Origin: Sphingobacterium wenxiniae
GTDB taxonomy: Bacteria; Bacteroidota; Bacteroidia; Sphingobacteriales; Sphingobacteriaceae
Assembly (NCBI RefSeq): GCF_900116225.1
Contig: NZ_FOZZ01000012.1
Location: forward strand, 1-64,000
Reading direction: 5' to 3'
Length of the DNA stretch: 64,000 bases
Within the stretch, counting starts at the first letter, position 1. Each line of letters opens with the position of its first letter. The position numbers were made by a program, and so were the translations under genes. Positions 33,777-40,614 of the stretch are shown one piece after another. The notes under the pieces were generated by a model. It searched no databases. It worked only from the letters and a program-made list of their open reading frames with translations, and was not told the origin of the DNA.

Positions 33777-34344
33777 GATAACTCCTCTGTTTTAACTTCT
33801 GCATTATTTTTCTCTTAGCCCTGTGATATTGACTTCTGACTGTATTGTGAGACAGTCCGAGCAACTCCCCAATCTCCTGCTGGGGCATATCTTCAAAAAG
33901 AAACAGGTTAACAATTGTCCTCGTTTCTAACGGAAGCTCAGCTATTGCCTGCTGCACATCCTCAATTTTACCTTCTAAAGATTGCTTTGCACTAATCTCC
34001 TCCTCGCTCGTATCTATAATTGTGGCATCCTCAATTACCGTAAAGTAAATCTTCTTCTTTCGGAGCTGTGATATGGATCTGTTAATCGCTACGCGATTTG
34101 CCCACGCCGGAAAACTACGCAGTTCTTTCATCTTAGGCATTTCGGAGAATACCATTAAGAAAACTTCCTGCAACAGGTCTTCAGACTCCTGGACGTCGCC
34201 TAGCAAACGGTAGATAGAATTGAAAATAGATTTTGCATACCTATGGTACAACATAGTATAACCATCCTCTTTCCCCGACAAACATCGGTCTATTAGTTCT
34301 TTATCACTTATGTTATCTGAAGCTACCGCTTTCAATTCATCCAA
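33769..34344 (-). CDS. ECF-type RNA polymerase sigma factor
   Basis: A 191-residue sigma-70 family protein with region 2 (about 30-95: YHRYAKSIFNSIYRLLGDVQESEDLLQEVFLMVFSEMPKM) and region 4 (about 130-185: IAELPLETRTIVNLFLFEDMPQQEIGELLGLSHNTVRSQYHRAKRKIMQKL), the HTH that reads the -35 element. No region 3 is present, as in ECF factors. The start is a TTG at 34344: an in-frame stop lies just upstream and the next ATG is 30 codons later. It is followed by an overlapping probable anti-sigma gene and two DUF4097 genes. Confidence 0.88.
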   Translation of the reverse strand: MDELKAVASDNISDKELIDRCLSGKEDGYTMLYHRYAKSIFNSIYRLLGDVQESEDLLQEVFLMVFSEMPKMKELRSFPAWANRVAINRSISQLRKKKIYFTVIEDATIIDTSEEEISAKQSLEGKIEDVQQAIAELPLETRTIVNLFLFEDMPQQEIGELLGLSHNTVRSQYHRAKRKIMQKLKQRSYHE

Positions 34345-34414
34345 TCTTTAAACTGTTTCTACTATATAGTCGCAAGATAAAGGGAAATGTTGCTCATTTT
34401 TTATTTATTTTTTG

Positions 34415-34425
34415 CCCCCCCCCCC
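34415..34425. repeat. Poly-C tract of 11 bases between divergent genes
   Basis: Eleven C follow TTTATTTTTTG in the gap between the sigma factor gene (start 34344, minus) and pth (start 34478, plus). Homopolymer tracts of this length slip in replication, so the length may vary between cells and change promoter spacing. Confidence 0.6.
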
Positions 34426-34464
34426 TTTCTCCATATGCAGTTCCCGATACTCAATACTATTCCT

Positions 34465-34472
34465 TATTTTTG
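34465..34472 (+). promoter_or_regulatory. -7 promoter element of pth, almost at the start codon
   Basis: TATTTTTG matches TAnnTTTG and ends five nt before the pth ATG. Transcription would begin at or next to the ATG, which suggests a leaderless or near-leaderless mRNA. A -33 TTG is not seen. Confidence 0.35.
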
Positions 34473-34477
34473 CAGGT

Positions 34478-35041
34478 ATGAATTATTTAATCGTCGGATT
34501 AGGAAATATCGGTAAAGAATACGAGGACACACGTCATAATATAGGTTTTATGGTAGCGGACGAAGTTGCTAAACAAACAGGGGTTAGCTGGTCATTAATG
34601 AAACTGGCATACTACACAGAATTCAAGCAACGTGGCAGGAACGTGTATATGATCAAGCCCACAACTTATATGAACCTGAGCGGAAAAGCAATGAACTACT
34701 GGATGCAGCAATTGAAGGTCCCAATCAGCAACGTATTGGTGATTGTAGACGATTTGGCTATTCCTTTTGGCTCTTTACGGATAAAACCCAAAGGTTCTGC
34801 CGCTGGACACAATGGCCTACGTTCCATTGAGGCGACTTGCGGCGGACAAAACTATGCACGCCTACGCTTCGGAATTGGCGACAACTATCCGAAAGGACGA
34901 CAAGTTGATTACGTTTTAGGGGCCTTCGACCCCGAAGAGCAAAAAGAACTTCCCGCATTGATTGATCATGCTGTTAAAATGGTACAGAGCTTTGTGAATA
35001 TTGGCGTCGAACTGACAATGACCAACCTCAACACAAAATAG
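34478..35041 (+). CDS. pth: Peptidyl-tRNA hydrolase
   Basis: A 187-residue enzyme that removes peptides from prematurely released peptidyl-tRNA. Motifs: YLIVGLGNIGKEYEDTRHNIGF with the catalytic His20 in RHNIGF, MIKPTTYMNLSGKAM, and VIVDDLAIPFGSLRIKPKGSAAGHNGLRSIEA. The ATG at 34478 is chosen; the frame extends 22 codons further but that part encodes a Pro-rich, non-family stretch running into the poly-C tract. In many bacteria pth follows prs and ctc; here the sigma cassette lies between. Confidence 0.95.
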   Translation: MNYLIVGLGNIGKEYEDTRHNIGFMVADEVAKQTGVSWSLMKLAYYTEFKQRGRNVYMIKPTTYMNLSGKAMNYWMQQLKVPISNVLVIVDDLAIPFGSLRIKPKGSAAGHNGLRSIEATCGGQNYARLRFGIGDNYPKGRQVDYVLGAFDPEEQKELPALIDHAVKMVQSFVNIGVELTMTNLNTK

Positions 35042-35053
35042 TCTGTAGATAAC

Positions 35054-35086
35054 ATCCATCCGAAATTATAGAAATTTCGGATGGAT
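35054..35086 (+). terminator. Hairpin downstream of pth
   Basis: ATCCATCCGAAATT pairs perfectly with AATTTCGGATGGAT around a 5-nt loop, 12 nt after the stop. No T-tract follows, so it may be an RNA-stabilising stem or a repeat instead of a strict terminator. Confidence 0.5.
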
Positions 35087-35153
35087 AAACCGCCTATCAC
35101 CGAATTGCATAAATTTATCTGGAAAACACCATATTTTTCCGTATATTATTTTC

Positions 35154-35312
35154 GAGATAAAAAAACTCATCGTACAGGCAGAAGCTAAAGTGAATGAGCT
35201 GAAACAACGTACGCTATCGCCTCTGCTGATTCAGTAACAGTTTATCGAAAAGTAGGACGGTTCTACAGTCCTTTACGGGAATACACCGGTTTTCTTTAAA
35301 GATTTGAAATAA
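35154..35312 (+). pseudogene. Possible decayed short gene
   Basis: A plus-strand frame reads EIKKLIVQAEAKVNELKQRT, continues, and is broken by two in-frame stop codons (TAA and TAG) before ending in DGSTVLYGNTPVFFKDLK. The composition is protein-like on both sides of the stops, which suggests a decayed gene of about 50-60 codons. I do not recognise the family. The rest of 35087-35313 shows nothing else. Confidence 0.25.
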
Positions 35313-35313
35313 T

Positions 35314-35353
35314 AAAAATAGCCTTTCTTGCTCACGCAAGAAAGGCTATTTTT
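35314..35353. terminator. Strong bidirectional terminator
   Basis: AAAAATAGCCTTTCTTGC, loop TCAC and the exact reverse complement give an 18-bp stem with A and T runs at both ends, between the 3' ends of the pth side and the M56 gene. Confidence 0.85.
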
Positions 35354-35373
35354 TATCGATCTAATTATCTCTC

Positions 35374-37371
35374 TTATTTCTTCGTATGAATCTCTCTTTT
35401 TGTACCCTTACCCTCCTTTTTTCCCGAACCGATTTTCCATTCTATCTTTTCTTCCGGAACAGCTTTGAACTCATTTTTGGACACAGCCTTTCCATCGATA
35501 AAAAACGTATCATCGTCTGAGTAATCCACAGCAGCTATACTAACTTCTGCTTTTTTGCCGACTACGACGATTTCTTTCATCTCCTTACCGCTGTCTTTAT
35601 TCTTTTTAGTTGTAATCAGCAGAACACCATCCTTTCCTTTTGAGCCATAGAGCGCTGCCGCAGACTCATCTCTGAGTACCGTCACGGATTCGATGCTGTT
35701 AGGGTCTATCTTTTGCAAAGTTTTATCGTCTTTCTCCACTCCGTCTATTATAATCAGAGGAGAACCATTTTCACCGACACCTTTTACACGAAAAGAACTA
35801 ATCCTAACTTTGTTCAACGTTGAATCTTGCCTCATTCCAAAACCCAATATTTTTCCGTTGGATAATGACAATTCTCTCTCTTCTGCTTTTTTCTTCTCTC
35901 CAAAAGCTTTCACGGTTACTGTTGGATTCTTTTTGTCTTTCAGCGTAATTTCAACAACACCGTCTTTTGCATCCGATCCGAATTTCACAACAGCTGTTTC
36001 ATCTTTCCAAACATGGATAGATTCGATATCGTCAGGCTGTATATCGTTTATATTATACCCCTTCGCTTTCCTTTGTCCGTCAACAATAAATAAAGGCTCT
36101 TCAATAGAGTTCTTACGAAGTACAATCCGAGAGAACTGACCGCTTGGCACAAGTGTCCCAGTATAGGATTTCGTCTTGATATTGACATAATCATAAGCTG
36201 TTTCCTTTATATCACCAAAATCAGGAAATTTATCATCTTTATTTTTTGCATCAAAATTCACAGAAACAGATTCAATATCTTCTGCTTTCAATTGCTTAAT
36301 CTCTTTAAAGGAGACTTCTTTACCATCCAGAATATACCTTCCCTGACCTAGCTGTCTAGAAGAATCAGATGTCGGCCTTGCTTCAAAGACTTTCCTTTCG
36401 CCATCTTCAGCAACAAAAACAAGTTTGGCAGTATCTGGCTTCTGCAACATATTCTTAATCACCGCCACTTCCGTTTCTCGCGCCAGCTCTACAACTTCGG
36501 TGATCTTTCCATCCGCTTTGCTTACTGTAAATGCTCCGGCAGCAAAAATAACCAGCGGAAGAATAAAAGCATATTTACTCAACTCCAACTTGGAAGAACG
36601 TTTCTTATTCATCATACTAATGCGTTTTTTGAGTAACTTGAAATTAAATTGATTAGATACACCTACCGCCACACCTTGTTTCGATACGTTCAACAAGGAA
36701 TATTGGTAGGATTGTTTGTCCACCCCTTTATTGAGTACCTGTTGATCCGTCAGGAATTCCAGATTTTGACGAACGGCTTTCCGCATCAACCATACCAAAG
36801 GGTTGTACCAGCAAACACTTAGCAGTAACTCAAAAAACAGAACATCAACTGTATGCAATCCCTTCACATGGATATCTTCATGCTCAAAAATATCATACAG
36901 CTCTACATCCTGATGTTGCTCTTTATTAAGGTATATACGATTGAAAAAGGAAAACGGAACAATAGGAAACAGAACATTCCGATAAATATAGGCTTTCCAG
37001 GAATCTTCTACAGAATGTAAATGTATACGCAACAGACTCAACAGTTGCAACAGTAACTTACCAAATAAGAAGATCGCACCGGCACCGATAGTAACATAAA
37101 GTACAGTCTCAATCGTCCAGTTTTGAGAGATAACTTCCTGTGCAGGCAACATTGGTAAAAAATCTACTAACTCGCCAACCGGTTCGACATGCCTTTGAAA
37201 CCAAGAACGGATATCTAAAAACGGATAAATTAAGGAAAAAGCTCCTCCCAGCAGGAAGTACAGACGGTTTAACTGATAAAAAGTCAACGATTTTAAGAGC
37301 GCATAATACCCAATATACACCACGCCCAACAAGATATTGACCTGTACAATATATGTCAATAAAGAATCCAT
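35374..37371 (-). CDS. M56 (BlaR1-like) metallopeptidase with TonB-plug-like repeats
   Basis: A 665-residue protein in two parts. Residues 1-290 form the BlaR1/MecR1 peptidase M56 domain: membrane helices near 8-27, 38-50, 90-113 and 268-284, and zinc site H164-E-D-I-H168 with NLEFLTD as third-ligand region. Residues 290-665 carry three to four tandem segments of the SusC-type plug kind, for example SPLIIIDGVEKDDKT-LQKIDPNSIESVTVLRDESAAALYG-KGKDGVLLITTKK. Plug segments normally belong to outer-membrane receptors; here they follow an inner-membrane protease. The upstream gene is BlaI-like, so the pair should work as sensor protease and repressor. Confidence 0.82.
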   Translation of the reverse strand: MDSLLTYIVQVNILLGVVYIGYYALLKSLTFYQLNRLYFLLGGAFSLIYPFLDIRSWFQRHVEPVGELVDFLPMLPAQEVISQNWTIETVLYVTIGAGAIFLFGKLLLQLLSLLRIHLHSVEDSWKAYIYRNVLFPIVPFSFFNRIYLNKEQHQDVELYDIFEHEDIHVKGLHTVDVLFFELLLSVCWYNPLVWLMRKAVRQNLEFLTDQQVLNKGVDKQSYQYSLLNVSKQGVAVGVSNQFNFKLLKKRISMMNKKRSSKLELSKYAFILPLVIFAAGAFTVSKADGKITEVVELARETEVAVIKNMLQKPDTAKLVFVAEDGERKVFEARPTSDSSRQLGQGRYILDGKEVSFKEIKQLKAEDIESVSVNFDAKNKDDKFPDFGDIKETAYDYVNIKTKSYTGTLVPSGQFSRIVLRKNSIEEPLFIVDGQRKAKGYNINDIQPDDIESIHVWKDETAVVKFGSDAKDGVVEITLKDKKNPTVTVKAFGEKKKAEERELSLSNGKILGFGMRQDSTLNKVRISSFRVKGVGENGSPLIIIDGVEKDDKTLQKIDPNSIESVTVLRDESAAALYGSKGKDGVLLITTKKNKDSGKEMKEIVVVGKKAEVSIAAVDYSDDDTFFIDGKAVSKNEFKAVPEEKIEWKIGSGKKEGKGTKREIHTKK

Positions 37372-37376
37372 AGTCC

Positions 37377-37739
37377 TTAGGTTTTATTGTTCTTAATCAT
37401 ATCCATGATTTCTTTCAGTTCGTTTTCGGACAGCTTTTCTTCTTTCACAAAGAAAGACACCATTTCCTTATAAGAGTTTCGGAAATAATCGCCTACAAAA
37501 TGGTTCATAAATTTCGCTTTATACTCACTTTCCGAAATAATAGGCTCATAACGCTTTGCATTGGCATATTTAACAGCTTTCACATACCCCTTACGCTCCA
37601 GGTTCTTAATGGTTGAGGCCAATGTAGTATAAGGTGGTTTCTCTACTTTTAAATTATCCAAAACTTCTTTTACGAACCCGCCATTCAACTGCCAGATGGA
37701 CAGCATCGCTTCTTCTTCTTGTATAGTCAACTTTTGCAT
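37377..37739 (-). CDS. BlaI/MecI/CopY family repressor
   Basis: A 120-residue winged-helix repressor. The start at 37739 (MQKLTIQEEEAMLSIWQLNGG) is the family start; the longer frame has no family similarity in its first 47 codons. Blocks: VKEVLDNLKVEKPPYTTLASTIKNLERKGYVKAVKYANAKRYEPIISESEYKAKFMNHFVGDYF, the wing and dimerisation helix that BlaR1-type proteases cleave. It lies 5 nt ahead of the M56 gene on the same strand and likely represses this operon via the palindrome at 37766-37782. Confidence 0.92.
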   Translation of the reverse strand: MQKLTIQEEEAMLSIWQLNGGFVKEVLDNLKVEKPPYTTLASTIKNLERKGYVKAVKYANAKRYEPIISESEYKAKFMNHFVGDYFRNSYKEMVSFFVKEEKLSENELKEIMDMIKNNKT

Positions 37740-37765
37740 AATCAATATATTAAATTTTAGCAATT

Positions 37766-37795
37766 TTACGAAAAAATCGTAATTAACCAAATTTA
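37766..37795 (-). promoter_or_regulatory. Promoter and candidate operator of the blaI-M56 operon
   Basis: The -7 element TAAATTTG (minus strand, 37795-37788) is followed within 6 nt by the palindrome TTACGA-N5-TCGTAA (37766-37782), which overlaps the expected transcription start. An autoregulatory BlaI-type operator would be in this place. The rest of 37740-38070 shows only AT-rich sequence. Confidence 0.4.
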
Positions 37796-38073
37796 TTTTA
37801 GCTTTTTTTAGATATGAGTATGTAATACCCTTGTTGCAAATAGGGGTGAGAACAGGCAACGTTGATTGTGTAAATTTCAATCCGCCTCGGATGAAAAACC
37901 TTATTCTTACCGCAAACTAACGTTATATTATTATTAAGTTTCTCTTTTGAAGAAATAGAGAAAACTTATAAGAGACATCAATAAACCAACATCACATAAC
38001 CTTTTTCTATATAAAATGACGAAACCGTGTTTTTTAAATAAATTGTGAAAACGAAATATTATTTTCATTTTTA

Positions 38074-38081
38074 TACATTTG
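38074..38081 (+). promoter_or_regulatory. -7 promoter element of gltA
   Basis: TACATTTG matches TAnnTTTG and ends 21 nt before the gltA ATG. A -33 TTG at the right distance is not present. Confidence 0.4.
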
Positions 38082-38102
38082 TACAATAAGTCAAAATTAA
38101 AT

Positions 38103-39389
38103 ATGTCAGATAAAGCAACAATAAACGTAGAAGGTTCAGCCTACGAACTTCCTATTATCGTAGGAACGGAGAATGAGAAAGCCATTGACATCTCTAAATT
38201 GAGAGATCAATCCGGATATATTACTTTAGACCCAGGTTTTAAAAACACAGGAGCTACCAAAAGCGCTATCACTTTTTTAGATGGCGAGCAGGGCATTCTT
38301 CGCCATAGAGGTTATTCTATCGAACAATTGGCAGAGAAATCTACATTTTTAGAGGTCGCTTATTTACTGATCTATGGGGAACTCCCCTCTAAAGATCTTT
38401 TAGAGAAATTCCGCACAGACATCCGCAAACAAATGATGATCCACGAGGATATGAAAAATTTCTTCGTAGGATTTCCTTCTAAATCCCATCCTATGGGTCA
38501 GCTTTCTTGTTTGGTCGGTGCTTTGTCCGCATTCTACCCAGAATCACTGAACCCAAACCCTACAGAAGAAGAGGAAAACAAGACCATCATCAACTTGTTG
38601 GCAAAGATGCCTACAATCGTTTCATGGATTCATAAAAAATCACTAGGTCAGCCAGTGGTTTATCCTAAGAACAACTTTGGCTATATCGAGAACTTTCTGA
38701 ATATGATTTTCGGCGAGGTAACAGGCGAAACAACCTTTGACCCTGTTGTCATTAGCGCCATGCATAAGTTATTGATTCTACACGCAGATCACGAACAGAA
38801 CTGTTCTACATCAACTGTACGCATTGTTGGTTCATCCAACGCTAACTTATATGCATCGATTTCAGCTGGCATCAATGCGCTATGGGGACCACTACATGGT
38901 GGAGCCAACCAAGCAGTAATCGAGATGTTGGAAGCAATCCAGAAAGATGGTGGCGATGCTGAAAAATATCTTGCCAAAGCCAAAGATAAGAACGATCCGT
39001 TCCGTTTAATGGGCTTCGGTCACCGTGTTTATAAAAACTTTGATCCTCGTGCAAAAATCATCAAAAAGGCATGTGATGATATCTTGGAGAAATTAGGTGT
39101 AAACGATCCCGTATTATCCATTGCAAAACAATTAGAAGAAGCGGCACTGAACGACCAATATTTTATCGACAGAAGGTTGTATCCAAATGTAGACTTCTAC
39201 TCGGGTATTATCTACAAAGCCTTAGGTTTTGACTCCGAAATGTTCACCGTTTTGTTTGCTTTGGGTCGTCTTCCAGGATGGATTGCTCAATGGAAAGAAA
39301 TGCGTGACAACAAAGAGCCTATCGGTCGTCCACGTCAAGTATATACTGGCGCAACCGCACGCGATTATGTCGATATCGAAAATCGTTAA
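38103..39389 (+). CDS. gltA: Citrate synthase
   Basis: A 428-residue type II citrate synthase, the entry enzyme of the TCA cycle. Seen: ITFLDGEQGILRHRGYSIEQLAE, LHADHEQNCSTSTVRIVGSSNANLYASISAGINALWGPLHGGANQAV with catalytic His (LHGG), MGFGHRVYKNFDPRAKII with the second His (GHRVYK), and NVDFYSGIIYKALGF with the Asp. The ATG at 38103 is preferred over a TTG eight codons earlier that falls within the promoter box. A strong terminator follows. Confidence 0.97.
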   Translation: MSDKATINVEGSAYELPIIVGTENEKAIDISKLRDQSGYITLDPGFKNTGATKSAITFLDGEQGILRHRGYSIEQLAEKSTFLEVAYLLIYGELPSKDLLEKFRTDIRKQMMIHEDMKNFFVGFPSKSHPMGQLSCLVGALSAFYPESLNPNPTEEEENKTIINLLAKMPTIVSWIHKKSLGQPVVYPKNNFGYIENFLNMIFGEVTGETTFDPVVISAMHKLLILHADHEQNCSTSTVRIVGSSNANLYASISAGINALWGPLHGGANQAVIEMLEAIQKDGGDAEKYLAKAKDKNDPFRLMGFGHRVYKNFDPRAKIIKKACDDILEKLGVNDPVLSIAKQLEEAALNDQYFIDRRLYPNVDFYSGIIYKALGFDSEMFTVLFALGRLPGWIAQWKEMRDNKEPIGRPRQVYTGATARDYVDIENR

Positions 39390-39403
39390 TAAATAGAACA
39401 CAT

Positions 39404-39438
39404 AAAAAAGTCCCGAAATGAACTTCGGGACTTTTTTT
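39404..39438 (+). terminator. Rho-independent terminator of gltA
   Basis: AAAAGTCCCGAA, a short loop and TTCGGGACTTTTTTT lie 15-50 nt after the stop codon. Confidence 0.85.
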
Positions 39439-39461
39439 ATCAATATCAAAGGCGAAAAGTT

Positions 39462-39560
39462 CGTCGTCACGTCATTGCGAGGAAACGAAGCAATCTCGTG
39501 ACGGAACAAACACAGATTGCTTCGTCATACTTCCTCGTCCCGAATGCTTTCGGGAACGAG
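39462..39560. repeat. Dispersed REP-like element (GTCATTGCGAGG family)
   Basis: CGTCATTGCGAGGAAACGAA followed by GCAATCTC pairs with AGATTGCTTCGTCATACTTC plus CTCG as a long imperfect hairpin. It is followed by TCCCGAATGCTTTCGGGA, another hairpin. The GTCATTGCGAGG/GCAATCTC motif is a widespread intergenic repeat in Bacteroidota. Confidence 0.65.
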
Positions 39561-39595
39561 TTTGTTCAATGGGTTAAAAATTTTCCAGACCCTCT

Positions 39596-40387
39596 CTATT
39601 TTTTCTGGAAACGCATAATAGCGATATCACCCATTATGAAATGTAAGGCATTATCTTGTATATCAAATCTGTTTACCTTTTCTAATGCATCTACAAATAC
39701 ACCTTCCCCTTCTCCTGGGCAAGCCATTTTAGTCATACCCAAAGGAGAGAATCCAATATTATGCCCTTCAACAGTTACATTTCCGGTAAAATTATTACAG
39801 CTGCTATTCCCTGTTACTTTGCTTGAACCAGCTTCGAATGTCAGTATAGGTTTCTTCTCAGGATAAAGCGCAGTGAAATCCTTTCCATCAGGATCCATGA
39901 CATAATCCAATTCCCAAGTGCCGTCAAGCAGGGCTATATCATTTTCCTTCGTTTCATTAGCCAGTTTGAACTTCGCAAGCACAGAACCATTTTCTGAAGA
40001 AAACACTAAAGTATCGTTCTCCAAACGGTAGTTCTCAGCTTTGCCAAATAGATTTCTTAATCCATTTTCGGCACTCATATCCTGACAGGCCATCATCGTT
40101 GACACCCCCATACTGAATTTAATACCGTTATTCTTCGCCCACTCGTATTTACCACCGATACCGTTACATCCTCCACTGGCCGCATAAGTGCTATCTTCTG
40201 TACGTAATTCTAAAAAAGGCACCTTCCCATTTACCTTGTCAGCAACAGGATTTCCTTCCAGCTCTATTAATTGCCATTTCTTACCGACAATATCTGAAGT
40301 AGCTACTTCTGTAGCTTTCTTCACAGAACAACTGCTTAACATTGCGACCAAAGCTATCATCATATAGCTTACATTCATTTTTTTCAT
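39596..40387 (-). CDS. Lipoprotein with two META domains (HslJ-like)
   Basis: A 263-residue lipoprotein: signal peptide ending in the lipobox LSSC (Cys at about 20), then two META-type domains. The first (about 32-140) has GKKWQLIELEGNPV and ASGGCNGIGGKYEWAKNNGIKFSMGVSTMMAC; the second (about 150-263) has LDGTWELDYVM, NSSCNNFTGNVTVEGHNIGFSPLGMTKMACPG. META/HslJ proteins bind to the envelope and are linked to stress or antibiotic tolerance in other bacteria. The tandem layout suggests an internal duplication. No operon partner. Confidence 0.85.
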   Translation of the reverse strand: MKKMNVSYMMIALVAMLSSCSVKKATEVATSDIVGKKWQLIELEGNPVADKVNGKVPFLELRTEDSTYAASGGCNGIGGKYEWAKNNGIKFSMGVSTMMACQDMSAENGLRNLFGKAENYRLENDTLVFSSENGSVLAKFKLANETKENDIALLDGTWELDYVMDPDGKDFTALYPEKKPILTFEAGSSKVTGNSSCNNFTGNVTVEGHNIGFSPLGMTKMACPGEGEGVFVDALEKVNRFDIQDNALHFIMGDIAIMRFQKK

Positions 40388-40593
40388 AAATCTATTCTTT
40401 AAATTCTACATTGCTATCATCCAACGAAAAACCTTGTTATCTCGCTACAGAATCAACAGAAGAATATATTTTCCTCTTGCTCGTTAAGACGACATTTCCC
40501 AACGATATGCAACAAGCATGCCATATTCGCAAAATATTATTCCACAAAACAATCTTTATTAAAAAATATTATTCTTATAAAATCTATTTTCCA

Positions 40594-40601
40594 TAGCTTT
40601 G
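40594..40601 (+). promoter_or_regulatory. -7 promoter element of the FUSC gene
   Basis: TAGCTTTG matches TAnnTTTG and ends 13 nt before the ATG. No clear -33 TTG. Confidence 0.35.
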
Positions 40602-40614
40602 TAGCAAATTATAA

